64,000 nt of DNA from Tetracladium setigerum (Eukaryota > Ascomycota > Leotiomycetes > Helotiales). The notes below the pieces were generated by a model. The model saw nothing but the letters and a program-made list of their open reading frames with translations. It was not told the DNA's origin and ran no database searches. The DNA lies in contig PZJY01000012.1 of NCBI GenBank assembly GCA_031472005.1, positions 1,984,001 to 2,048,000 on the forward strand, written 5' to 3'. Shown here one piece after another: positions 43,621 through 56,789 of the stretch. Position numbers and translations under genes: made by a program. Every line of letters begins with the position of its first letter. Within the stretch, counting starts at the first letter, position 1.

Positions 43621-46600
43621 GTCTCCGGCGCCAATGCCGCGAGCAATGAGCAAGGGGGTTTCCACTTGCAATGCGAGCGACTGAAAATCACATAGACCGC
43701 CAAACATCGAAAGCAATCACGCCATCCGGACTCGACCTAGGTTAAAGACTGGAAGTGCTCAATGTCAACAACAACAACAACAACAATAACAACAATGAAG
43801 AAAACCTCGCCCTCTCCTTCTCCAACGACCCCAGATTGAAACTGCCCTAGGGCTGATACGCAAATTTTCAATCACCTCCTTAGGTTTTGGCCTTGGGCCA
43901 CATCAAATCGGAATCATGAGGACATGGACACTATATATCTCGCAGTGGGTACCTATCGTCGAAAGCACCCTCCTTTGCTGTTACGCTGTCTCAAGGCTAC
44001 ACTACTTCCTTCAGTGATGGCCCCACAGTCAAGTCAGCAAGATATACATTGAATTGATGCCGAATGGTGCCCAAACAATAACACATAAGAAACTACTCGC
44101 ACCACGACGGGGCTGTGACCAAATCAATCAAACGTCTCGCGATAAAAAAGTCAAGAAGTTGTTCACGTCCACCACCAAAGCACGCCCCGAAGCAACATAA
44201 CACGGCACAGAACAAACACAACAATTCGGTCGCTTCCGATTGTCACAGATGATACATGCTATTCTGATGGCACCAATCTCTGGGAAACAAGACCATCCAT
44301 CTACCAGAAACTCTTCACAGAAAACTTTTACTTTGTTCGATGTGCACAGTGTCTTCCTCAGACATAGGAGTGTGGAGGATCGGAAGTGTTGTTTGTAAGA
44401 TCGACTAGTCGAAGAGTCATGTGCTCTCGAAAACGGATACCGAGAAGACAATACATTCACTTGGAAATGGGTGCAGTGCACGTTGGAATAATGTCCGAGA
44501 TTACATCATGTAGTTCGGCAGTTGTTAGTACTGTATGTAGTTTTATATGTTCCATCATTATTCACCAAGATATCTTGTATCAATCAATCAAATCAAATCA
44601 ATCAAAACCTCAAATTGAGAATACATATTGGCTAGCAATTCCCTGTCGGACGTTTACTTCGTTTGTTTCTTCAATTCATGCATGCATGCTAAAAAAAAAA
44701 AAAAAAAGGTTTGTTCAATGATTCAATGCATGCTTTTAAAGTGATAAAAATTGGGGAAACAGTGGATTAGAAGAACTCGGGAGGAAGTGGGTTGGTTACA
44801 ATAGATCCACCAAAGTGTGGAGAATAAGAACCGTATGATTTTTTTTCTCCTCTCGTTCTCCTCTCGGAAGTTTATGCAACATCTCCCCTTTCTTTTTTTT
44901 AGTGGTTTCTGGGATGGATGTTTCTGGTGATCCTACTTTAACCTACTTGGCCTTACCTACTTTTGAATTGGCCGGTGGGATAAGGTATGGGACGGTACGG
45001 TACGGTATATCAGGATCAGGCCAGCTATGGGGACTCGGGCGAGAAGCACCATCCTCGCATGGTCATGGTCATGGCACGTTCATGGTTAGTTGCCAATGGA
45101 TCCGTGTACCTTTCTTTACCTTTACCTTTACCTATCTATCCACCTCCCTTCACATTCGTTTTATTCTGAGTGTGATGACAGTTCACAAGGTCACAACAAC
45201 AAATCAGAAGCCAGCTGATATACACAAAATTAGATAAATCCATCTCTCGTCTCTGTTTATCTTTTTTTGATTTCAAGATTTTCACCTTTCTGTTGGATGG
45301 TACTGCACAGTTCTCTAGAATAAATATTACTACCATTACTACATCATTACATTGCTACATTAAATTTCAATGTCATTTTCTCGCCCAAGGGTGTGTTGTT
45401 CCAAAATATTCGTCATATCGGAACGGCGGAGCCTCACGCCAAGGAGACATGACGGACTTTGTAGAGATCGAGGATTCGTATGAATAGCATCCATCCTCTT
45501 ATTTGCTACATTGCAAAACCTAGCGAAGTATCACCGCGGTATGAAAAAGCATGCTTGAATAAATTCTGGAAGAATTCTGCTCATCTCCGCACCAGACAGA
45601 CAGGACTCAGTATATATCAACAGATTAAATTATTCAATATATCTCTCTTTTTTTTTCAGACACACGAGCTACCAGCTATCATCATCGTCCACTAGTGAAC
45701 AAGCTAGAAGGCAAACAGCCATGATGAACCTCTTATGATTATTATATATAAATGTGCATGGACGTAAAAAAGCAAGCTGGTATGTAATTTCCAACTGTAC
45801 CTAGGCTACCTATATTTTCAGGATATGGGGTGGTGAATAACGCTCCGCTGACTCTCCAAGGGCTACTGCCGTGGAGCCAGAGAACGTTTTGTATGTACCT
45901 CTGGCAGTTTTTCTTCTACTCTGTTTGTCTTATAATTTATAACTTCTCTTTTCCCCTCTTCCATCTCTTTTCATCATGGTAATAATAGTAAGTGACATAT
46001 ATAAACCAAAGGATAACAAGCTAAGTAAGACATAATCAAGACCCCCTGAGTCATCCAACCTCAACCACACTATCCACACGGAATTTCCACGTCTATTTCC
46101 ATCTTAGATATGTAGTTTAAACGCCTTTCCTTTTTTCTATTTTACTTTTAATGCATAAGCTAGGTAATATCATATAAAAAGAAAGACTTATTGAGGACGA
46201 ATCGATTCTAATATAAGTATATTAAAAAGATCTACGATAAAATACGTAGGTACCTTCCTGCCTACATCCGGTTGCTTTAGCAACCCCACCAGACTACAGC
46301 CAACGCACGGCATTCTTATAGTCTCATAATCTACTCTTCACCTTCAATTCAACTCAATTCAATTATTCAATCTTTTAGAACAACCAAGTACAGCAAACTT
46401 TCAGTACGTATAAAATTCCTACTTTAAAGCAACTAAAACTAACCTACCTGCCTTCTTTCTCAGCTGTTTCTCTTTCTCACTTTCGAGTTTCTACTAGGAA
46501 GTAGAATGTATTCTATTCCACATCCTAACTCCATATCATAACACACCAAGCACGAATGGGTCACTCTCCAATCATCAATTTGTTACATCAGGTCACATCA

Positions 46601-49600
46601 GGTCAACTAAACTTACAATCAATCAATCAATCAATCAGCTAATCAACCATTCAATCGATTGAACGGTCAACACTCTGAAAGTCAAAGCCAAAACTAAAAC
46701 AATACAATATCAACACAAACCCAACACATATCTTGATTAATAACGACGGTATCATCGGAATAATATCCCACCTAAATCTCAACTCCCAACTTACTCCTAA
46801 CTCCCAAAGGCAATTTTGGTCTTTTAGTCTTTTAGGTTTCCGTGTAGTGGCTAGTCAGTTCCCTTCCCCCGAGAATCTGTACACATATGTATAAATGGTA
46901 AGCAATTCAAAGGACCTAGACTCAAGAAAGTCATCCATCCATCCATCTTTCTATCCATTCTGATATTAACAACAACAACAACCATCTCCACATGAAGAGA
47001 TCATAGGCGTGCATTCCAGACTCGCCACCCACACCAGTCTCGTCTTCCGGTACTATGAAGGGTGCCTCAAGCGTACAGAAACATACTGGCCAGCCACTGG
47101 TCCCTCCACTTGTCGCAGAAGCAAAACAGATTGTGGGATGGAACTTTGTATGGTGTAGAGACAGTTGCAGTATACTGTTCTAGACAAGACGAGCTCCTGT
47201 CGATGAGAGATGGGGAAGAGGGAGGGCGGTCTTGCAGGTGGCGACTGTGGCGGGGGCTTGTTTTTGTTGAAGTGTGACTGTCCCCGAGAAAGGGGATTGG
47301 GGGGTTTATTTTTATTTAGGTGTGATTGTCGGTATCCGGGGATGGAAGAAGGAGGAGAGGATGTACGGTATTGCGTACTGTTCTGTATTGTACATGTCGA
47401 GGAAGACGAAGAAGAGGAATTCCACTGGAGGGAGCGGGCTTGTTTGTGACTGATGTGATGATTCCAAGATTGTGAAAGAGGAGAGTCACGTCCTCCTGGA
47501 TGTGTTTAAGGGTATGAAAGTGATCATATCAGTCGCCATTCTAGATTCATCAAAGATAGGAACTGAATATTGGAAGTGTAGGTAGGTAGGTGGTCAGCTT
47601 CGTCGCCCATCCCGTCAAAGATAGGAAATGATCGAAAGACCTGTCTTTCTGACTACTTTTTCAAGGGTAAGATAAGAACTGATGCACACCTCTGATGGGA
47701 CGATGTCTCAGTCACTCGGGACATCTCTCGGAACTTTCGAGGTCAATACAGGATTTCCCGTATGATGCTCAACGGAGGCAATATATACAATGTCTTGATG
47801 GGGCTTCACCGGCGTCAATCAGGAGAGGTCAGAACAATAATTTCTCCATGGAGAAAGCATTGAGATGAGATGAGATGAAAGAGACAGTATTACAAAGCGA
47901 AAAGCAGGTACTGTATTTGGTGCCTTGCTTGAAGTAATGCGCCAATTTCTGGGGGATTCTCTTGCTTCTGAATCCAGACTCCGGGGCAAGTAGTGACTAC
48001 AGTATAACTTTGGAGACGAGAACTAGCTAACTAACTGGGAAAGTAAATGTTGCATGATCTTAAATTCATCCGGTCTTTGTTCATTCGCTCTCCACAGTGC
48101 AGAGTCCACACCCACGACAAAAAAAAAACTCTTCAACGGCAAGGAAGGCGCAAAAATGGCGTTGATGAACTTGAAGATGTGTTCGTTCTATCTTCTTCCC
48201 ACGCGACCAACCTCCCCCCCTTGCATATGCTGATGCTGAGAGGTCAATGTGTGGGTGTGGGGACAGAGAGAGGGAGAGAAAGAAAGAAATAAAGATCAAC
48301 GCCATAATACCAACAAGACAACAAGGTGCCATAACATACCATACCATAACAGGTAAAAATGCCTCAATAATGCAGAAAGAAGCCAGCGCACGTACCTCCG
48401 TACAGTATTGTATATTATATTTTTTTCAATGCAGAGCATACATGTAGCTGCCCAGATAGGCGCCCAGGCACAGCGTTCTTTCGGTCCTTTAAGTACCATT
48501 CTTTCGGTCCTTCTCCCAAGATGTTCATATTGATTTTACCCCGGCCGCGTGGTTGAAACCACTTGATTTTTCCATGGGAACTTGGTGAGCCGTGGTATGA
48601 TATGATTGTGATGGTGATAAGGCGGGGTGAGTGAGTGCTAAGAAGGTGAGTAATAATGACTATAGTATCATCAAGCAAGACTTGGAATTAAATAACGCTG
48701 GAGTTGGAGTGCTGATCCGATATAGAAAGATGAGAATGTATTATGGTCTCGCTCACAAGGGAAAGAAAACTTGGTAGTTCTGGAGGTCTCTACTCACCGC
48801 CGTACCTCCGTACCTGGACACTTCCCCGGCCGGGGTTTGAAGCTTCTCGCTTAGAAGACGTGCATTCTACATCATTATTTTGAGCAAGTTTGCTGATTCG
48901 ACGTCTGGGGAGCTCGCTTCGTCGTCTGGTCTGGTGATGGGAAAGTGGCGTGGAGATGGAAATTCAAAGGACTTGAATTGCTTGAGGAGCCAGCCGCTCT
49001 GAGCTGAGGGAGAGATGAGAACAATACAGTAAGGAATGAAGATCCGCCCAGCTAATTAATCTTACGGGTCTCACACCTGATACGAGCTCGAAGTATCTTG
49101 ACACTTGAGCCTTTCAGCTTGGGAGCCGTTGGTGGTACTGTACAAGGCTGGCTTGGTTGGTTGGGAGCTCACTCTTTCATCTGTGAAAGAGCGCAAGTAC
49201 ATATCTCCAAGTAGTGTACACCGTACATACATGCTTCTGGATGCGGTGTTCAGGGGCAGCAAGCTCGATCTTTTGGTGGCACCCAGCCAACAGCCAAGGT
49301 TGATGGTGATGATGCATCGACAAACACGTACGATATACCGGACAGTACCCAGGTACATACTGTACAACACTTACGCGTGCAAACAAGCCTTGAAAGGACG
49401 ACTCTCCAAACCCTAGAGACGACGGATGAATGGTAGACTTGACAGGAGCAGTCTCTCCTCGCCTGTCTCATGGCTGATAGTAATTCAAGAGGAAGTGAGT
49501 ATGTACTCGGTTGTTCGGAAGCTGGCAAACAAAGGAACAATGTTAATGCGATGCACCTATATTAGGGGTGATGAATGTATATGTGCATTTTCCGATAGGT

Positions 49601-50844
49601 ATCTATACATGTAATTCTTTGTATGTCACTCAGCCGTAGGAGGCGACGAGATGTACCGCTACCTACATCTACATCTTTGCTTTGCTCGTCATCTCCGAGG
49701 CACGGAATTTGTAAGCACGACCACGACCACGACTCACCCACCTGCCTCGGTTATGCGTATTTAGCATAGAACGGGCAATGACAATTATCATACTCGACAT
49801 TAAGAGAACCAGAATAATAACAAGAAAAATAACCATCAAAATGTACAACACGGCAGAGCACATTATAATTCCATACAGCAAGTGATAATACAACATAATA
49901 TGTTCTCGTTCTATTGCTCTTCCAACGTATTAACAGTATGATTTTCTTTGACGATCATCCCACCAGGTCTTGGCTGCATCTCATCCTCCCTCCTCTCCCT
50001 CTCCTTCTTGCGCCCCCGTCTCCCCGTTTACAAATTCCCGATGGGCCCCCGGCATCAAGTGCAATTCCAATTCCAATTCCAATTCCAACGCCAATTCCAA
50101 CGCAAATCGAACATCCTCGTTCCCTCTCTATTTTTTTCTTCACTCGCCTGTAGATCCTCGGTACATGAGGCATATCCACAACAACAACTCAGTCTCATCA
50201 TCCTCATCAACACCACCACCACCACCACTTCATCCTCCTCCCTCCTCCTGCCTTTCCCCCTCCACACATCTTTCTTGATCCTTCCTGGGCGTCGTCTTCC
50301 GTTTCATCCCCGCATTCGCATCCCCCATCCCATCCCATCCGCATCTCTGGTTGGTGACAGTGACCACCACTTTCTGCCTCTCTATGCCACCCTGCAGCCT
50401 TCACAATAGGACCGAATAAGACCTGGCACCTCCAGACTCCGCCCTCTCAGAACTCTCTCTCCGCACTCCCAACCCCATACTTCACCCGTTATCAGAGAAA
50501 GTGCCCCCGGCCTCTCTCCAAGAAGAATAGAGAATAAGGTAGAGAGATCAGAGAGGTAGGGAAAGTAATTAGGTCCCTAAGGAAAAGTCGGGTCTCTTCC
50601 GGATCATCGCTTGTCATCTCATCCATCCATCGCCTCCCCGCCAGGTGTTCCCGTCCTGTCGCCGTTGACTAGTGGTGTGTGTGTGCATTCGGGAGCCACA
50701 AAATCGAAGAAGAGAGACTCTCGGGTGCTGCTGCTGCTGCTGCTGCGTTGAGGAACACGAACCACAACCAACCACCAACCACAACCACAACGACCACCAT
50801 CAATCAATCATCACCATCATCACAACACGACTGAGCGACCCATC
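43621..50844. other. Gene desert of about 7.2 kb upstream of the COL-26-like regulator
   Basis: No coding frame here resembles a protein family; the longest are about 100-150 residues and low in complexity. The sequence is rich in short repeats: (CAA)n near 43766, an A17-type run near 44691, (AATC)n near 46617, (AATTCC)n near 50062-50105, (ACC)n near 50209 and (CTG)n at 50728-50751. A perfect hairpin GGTTGC-TTTA-GCAACC is at 46270-46285. CT-rich stretches near 50.0-50.5 kb suggest a long promoter or 5' leader. Noncoding RNAs may be present but cannot be called. Confidence 0.55.
50728..50751. repeat. (GCT)n trinucleotide run in the leader of the COL-26-like gene
   Basis: Eight consecutive GCT/CTG units lie about 100 bp before the start codon. 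No ATG occurs between this run and the gene's start codon. Confidence 0.8.
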
Positions 50845-53080
50845 ATGTCGTCCGTCAAGCGCGCATGCGACGCTTGCCATCGTCGAAAAGTCAAGTGCGA
50901 CGGCGTCAATCCGTGTCGCAATTGTTCGTCGGCTCAACTCTCCTGTACCTACCATGCCATACCACAGAAAAAGGGGCCGAAAGGCTCGCGCGCGAAGGTC
51001 ATCAGCGAACTCCGCGAGACGCAACGACAGACAAACCTCTCGTCCAAGGTCGCCAACCGATTAAATGGAATCTCTAGTCCGCCGTGTAGCCCGTCCCTCA
51101 CGCCCACTCCAGGACTCATGACGAACGACATGACCAAGGATTGCATCGAATTCTTCTTTGCAAACATGTACCCGACCCTACCGATCCTACATCGAGAGCG
51201 ACTGGAACAGCAGGCGTTGTACGCGGATCAGAACGTCGACACATACTGTCTGTTGACATCGCTATGCGCTTTCATGATGATCCAACCTGGAATGGGCATC
51301 CCAGGAGATCCTCTGGGACTCGACAGCCTACCTGGCGCAAATTTGGTATCGGGGAACCTGTTGATGGAGGAGACCTTGCGCGTTAGGAAGAGTTACGATC
51401 ATTTGGAGAGTCCGACGCTGAACAGCCTGGTGACAAGTTTTTTCTTATTCGGATGCTATTTTGGTCTCGATCTACACAACAAGGCTTGGTTCCATCTTCG
51501 AGAGGCTACAACCCTGGCCCATATCCTCAATCTGCAGAAGGAGGAAACATATCTACAATTCGATGCAGTCGAGTCGTCGAGGAGACGAAGACTGTACTGG
51601 TTGCTGTTCGTGACGGAAAGGTGGGATATTTCAACTTGGCGCTTGCAAGTTTACGACTACATGCTAACAACCAATCCAGAGCCTATGCCCTTCAACGACA
51701 TCGACCTCTCTCCCTACAAGCGACAATCACCCTCCCTACACAAAATGATGATCCTTCGGATACACAGGCACATCACCTACATGGATTTATCCATCTCGTA
51801 AACCTCTTCCGTCCCTTCGACGAGGCATTTGTTGCTCTCTGGAACAAGACCCGATCAGATTGCTCGGCATCATACCTCGCCGTTCTTCAAAAGCAACTTA
51901 CCGATGCGCTTCCGACGTATCTCAACTCCACAGAAAATCAATCTGCAGACTTGAGGACGAGTCAGCAGTGGTTACGAACGATGGTTTGGCAGTTAAGCAT
52001 ACAGAATGGATGCTTGAGCTCGGCGTCCGGAGATCCGAGTATGACTTTCCAGTATCCTGTTGAGATTGCGAGAGATCTTGTGTCAATGACATCTCAGTTC
52101 TCTCAACAGAGTATGGAGGTCCATGGTATAGGACTGGTATGGTGTTCCCCTACTGTCTTCGTCAACTCTACTAACACATGCAGATTGAAAAACTGTTTGA
52201 TGTTGCGTGTTCTTTAACTGATGTGCTATCCTTACTTCCTGCAAATCCCGACCCATTCCAGCTTGGCCCAAGGGACTACCTTCATGACTTTATGACACTG
52301 CTTTCCGTCCTGCGTAATGGCGACCACCGCTTCCTCCCACTTCTCCTATCTAAGGTTCACGATGTTCTTCCTCGTCTTGTCAACCCAATGCTCCAGACGG
52401 TTCCGGATACGCCCGCCAACATGTGTGATGTGGATATCTTTGACGGCTTTGGGAATGCTGGTATTGGCGTTGCCAGTCAGTTCCCAGGCTACAATGGTGA
52501 CGGCACCTCGGGGTTCAAGGTCGAGAACGACAACGATTTCGCCACCCGACCTCATACCGAGATCCCCACTTACGACAAAAGGATAGAAGATTTGAGTTCT
52601 CCCAACGGCAGCAGCGAGAATGCTGCCAATACTCCATACACCAGTCCGCCTATCATGCAAAGCCCGATGGAGTTCCCCGGCTTATCCGAGTACGGGTCGT
52701 TCCAAGACCTCAGCTCACCTCAACCGATGGGAAACAATAGCAATAACATGGGCCAGTACAACCATAATTCCAATTTTGGCGAGGGTATCGGAGGAGGAGG
52801 AATGCTGCGGAACCCCGAATTCAAACGCGACTTCAACAATACAATGCAGTCCTTGCGGGGCAACCATGGTGCCGGGATGATGAGAAACGGCATGGATGTC
52901 CGAAGGCCGCCGTTACGGCAGAACAGTGGAAGTAGTTATGGGCTTGTGCCACGAAGTGTTCCCGATGCAAATGCTTATCAACACTTGCAACGTTTGGATA
53001 GTGGCAACGATGGCATTGGGCTAGGGATGGGCATGAATATGAGCATGGGCAACAACCAGGGAGACATGGCGTTTAGGTGA
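50845..53080 (+). CDS. Zn2Cys6 transcription factor, COL-26/BglR-like
   Basis: Three exons: 50845-51620, 51680-52136 and 52184-53080 (introns of 59 and 47 nt), 709 aa. The N-terminus has a complete Zn2Cys6 cluster, RACDACHRRKVKCDGVNPCRNC...C (about residues 6-34), followed by IPQKKGPKGSRAKVISELRE. This linker style belongs to the AmyR/COL-26/BglR clade; I recognise it from memory, so the orthology is probable rather than proved. The middle homology region includes MYPTLPILHRERL, LREATTLAHILNL and, across the first splice, RRRRLYWLLFVTERAYALQRHRP. The C-terminus is Asn/Gly/Met-rich and disordered. COL-26/BglR regulators control glucose response and the expression of amylases, beta-glucosidases and sugar transporters. 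The gene stands alone between long noncoding stretches. Confidence 0.88.
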
Positions 53081-56000
53081 CCCGAAGCCCGTTGCGATGA
53101 TTAGCGTTGTGAAACGGACATCAAACTTTCTGGGTAAATGGCCCAAGATCCATCCACGGCCTTGAACTTTGGTTCTGGGAGACCGGTGCGCAGCGGCGCC
53201 AAGATGATGGGAGGGTAGAAGAGAAGGGGAAGGGCATGCCGCGAGGACAGTAGTGGTGGAGCAGGGAGATGGATGGGTATCATACTGCTCCCATGCGTGT
53301 CTGTTTGGATGGATGGATGAAAGAAGAATTTGCATTAGCGAGGGTCATGGAGTTTTTGTTTTTGCTGGGAAAGGATTTTGTTATTGGAGATGGATGTTAT
53401 TGTGTCCTTGTCGCAGGCCTCCCAAAAGAGTTGCGTGCGTGCACACAAATGATTGACTTTTGGGGAGGATTATCGATTGGGGCGCTCGGCTTGATCGTGA
53501 ACGATCGTGCCTGGCCAATTGTATGACAGCGAAGCGAGATCAAAATCTGATATTATCTGAGTTGATGCTGTACTTCGTACTACTACGCTACCACACACGT
53601 TCCTGTCTTCATGTATGTAATAATGGAATAGTGTTTGAGCCTTATACTCTCCGCGGTGCAGGAAGGGATTGGCTGAAACGGGGAACCGAACCGGGGGAGG
53701 GATCAAAGAGGGAGAACTTGGCGTCTTTGCACTTTGAGTGAGTTCCTTGGTACAGCTAGCTCTATGGCTGTATTTCTACAACGGCACGTATAGTCCTTAC
53801 CTGGGTATCTTGTCTGCCTTGAGCCTGTCTCGCTGAAGCTGAAAAGGGAAGAAGAGGGAAGAAGAGGGAAGGGGAAGGAGGTTAATAATTGAAGACAAGG
53901 GGCTTGTTCCGACCCATTGCTTGGAGGGGGAGGAGGGATGGAATATTCCCCAAAAACGACGCCTTCAGGATTGCCAATTGATTATCAAGAATAATGTCAT
54001 GATGACCACCAGGTTGAGGTAAGGTACAGTAGGCAGTCCAATGAATAGTCCAAGCACGGCAAGCATCTTTTCGAGGGGGGACTGCAGTCAACCACGTTCC
54101 ATCCATGCTGAGAGCGGCCAGCGGCTCCCACTCCGGCGGAGTATTGGTTGACATGGTTGTCATGGTTGTCAATAATGGAAAAGCAATAAGGCAAACATTA
54201 TGTACAAGTTTACTGTTTGTTGCTTTGAACCACGAAGGGTCGCAGATCTCATGCTATAGCAGGATTGACGTATTACTATTGGATCATGATTATCCTACTT
54301 TCGAGAAGAAGCAACCCTCCCCCTTGTATATTTCTCGTTGGCTTCCACTATTCTTCCACTGTTCTACTTTACTGTATTCGTACAAATGTTTATTTTCTTT
54401 TTTCCACGTTACTGGGACCCCGATTGCTGGGAGGGTGGAAGGTGGGGCCGGTCGATAGGTGTGCGTTGCAGTGCTCTTCGACTACTTCTGCAGCCAGTAA
54501 CTAGGTAGTGCGTGCATACTCGCTTACTACTGGCTAGGAGGATGAGATGAGGACTTGGGAGGCAGCGAACGAGCGAGAGGGAGAGCGAGTGAGAGTGAGG
54601 CAGAGAGGGTAGAGTAGAGAGTAGGAGTGAGTGAGAGAGCGAGAGAGAGCACTGAGGGAGCAGACAGACAGGGGAGTAAGGAAGGTTTGACGACATAAAC
54701 TCTATTCTGGCCCCATCCACCACCAAATCCTCCACCATCCACATCCCACATCCCACATCCCATCCCGTTCCTCTCCTTCCACCACACAGTACCACCCATT
54801 CACGGCAACTTCTCTGCTCTAAATCAAGGCTTCAACTATTATGAAATGTCTTTGATATTGACGATCCGCCGTTTCGCTTCAATCCGCGATGATTCACTTT
54901 GAAGGAGGCCGAGACCCGAGAAGAGCGAGAAGAGGAAATGGGCGCCCAGCTCGAAACAATAGCAGCAGCAGCAGCAGCAACAACAGGATCAACCACAACA
55001 ACAACGACGATCAAGCCGTCCATTAGCTAGAGTACCTACCTACTGTACCTATTCTTCCACCTGGGGCTGGACCTTACCATGAATTGGCCATGGCGGTAGC
55101 AACGCCGTTTCGTTTGTGGCAACATTGGCTGAAGATTACTACTACTACTTACTGCGGCTACGGAGTACGACTGAGACATCTCCAAGTAGTAGTAGTAGTA
55201 GGAGGAGGAGATGATCTTCATCCGACCCCGAGGGGCCTCGAGTTCGGAGTTGTGAGTGGTATTCATCTGCGAGATGATACAACCACAACCACAGCAGTCC
55301 ACAGCACATATTCAGCCGTCCGTCGGTCTCTCGCCAATCGCTTGGCCCGTGTACTTACTTGTACCGACATAATCCTATTCTGGACAGGAGGACAGTTACC
55401 CGTACCATACACTCATCCCTCATACCTCATACCTGTGCGTGCGTAGTAGCGCGTTAGGGCTCGCTTGGGCAGCCAGACCGGCAACCGGCCAGGGCAGAGG
55501 AGATGACAGGCAGTGGATTAGTACAGTCCGTATGTCGTAGTAGAATTGGCTAAACTACGACTTTCCTCCCTCCTTCCTCCACCTCCTGCTCTTCCTCCTC
55601 ACCCCCTGACTGTTGGCTGCTGGCTGCTGATGATTTGCCTTGTTTGCTTGTCGACGCACAGAGGTTTTTGGTCTTTCCCGCGGAGGCAGAGATAGGCCAC
55701 GACCGGCGACCACCACAAGACCACTACCAGGACCAGGACAAGGACCAGGAGGAGTACGCAGACCACGTCGGGCAACGAGGAGACAACTCGAGCAGCAGAC
55801 GATACAATACTCTGAGAGCTGAGGGACTTCTTGCGCTTGCTGCTTCGCTGGTTCGCTGCTGCTCAACATGGCTTGGGCATGGGTTATTGCCGTCCCCTGC
55901 AATGCCATGGAGTGAGGCCCTAATATATCGAGGGTACATTGATATCATTGCACACTTCAAGGCAATCATGGCGCGCCCAATATGCAGACCCATGGCGTGC

Positions 56001-56789
56001 GAGTCCCATTGCAGCATAGCATCATAGCAACACCACCCGTCCAGCGAATCACGGCGGAAGCCTGAGAATGTGGCGGGAATGCCGGCATGGATGCAACTGA
56101 AACACCTTCTGGAACATTGCTCCTTTCAGACGAGCTGCAGGCCGGCATATCAGCGTATCAGCAAACTACCACCCCCTTGGGAGCAGCGCTCTGGGATCCG
56201 GCCTGGGTCCTGGGGATTCGTTGCATTATTCGCATTCCCCATGCACTGGCAAACCTGATTCTTGTGTCTGCATGGGCGCTATCGACTTTTGAGAACAAGA
56301 CTAGCTACTCCTCGAGACCCTGTGTAGATCGGTCCAATACCAACCCGAGCCAAACGAACTCGGGGACCTTCCCCAGAACAGGCTGAGACTCCCGTGATGA
56401 GAAGGAGAGGCAGAGGGGAAGAGGAGACGACGAGGGGAGAAGGGTAGGGGAAGGAGCTCGAGAAAGACTGAAGCCAGTGCGCAACACGGAGAGGATGAGT
56501 GATAGGAGGAGGAGGGGACGAGAGTCCATCCATCCCCTTTGTATAACATGTCTCCTCCTCCCCCCCTCTCGTTTTGTCGATCGACTCTCTGTTCTGTACA
56601 CATGTGTATATTTTGTATATGCATATGTACACAATCAAGCTCCCTCTCAGCCTCTCAGCCTCGAGCACACGGTTCACTCCCTTATCTCAGCTAGTCAACC
56701 GTTGGCTCGTCAATCCTCCTCTTCCTCGTCATCAACCTCCTCCGTAGACCCTTCCACTCCAGTCTACTCTCCCATCTCTAGCCGGCAAA
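53081..56789. other. Gene-poor interval of about 3.7 kb upstream of the Pac2-like regulator
   Basis: No supported gene on either strand. Purine-rich GAGAGA stretches (about 54570-54660), (GCA)n at about 54961-54980 and (AGT)n plus (AGG)n at about 55184-55210 occur. The last 200 bp before 56790 are CT-rich, as in a fungal promoter or leader. Confidence 0.5.

Noticed and set aside
48820..48890. Possible tRNA on the minus strand (TTCAAACC-like T-arm)
   Set aside because: No paired anticodon stem or acceptor stem could be folded; only a small CTTCT...AGAAG hairpin remains.
49948..50409. 153-residue plus-strand frame in the desert
   Set aside because: It is made of simple repeats (AATTCC, ACC) and CT-rich leader-like sequence, with no domain.
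54409..54799. Leu/Ser-rich minus-strand frames of 90-128 residues
   Set aside because: They arise from GAGAGA and GGGAG purine repeats read antisense; the composition is not protein-like.
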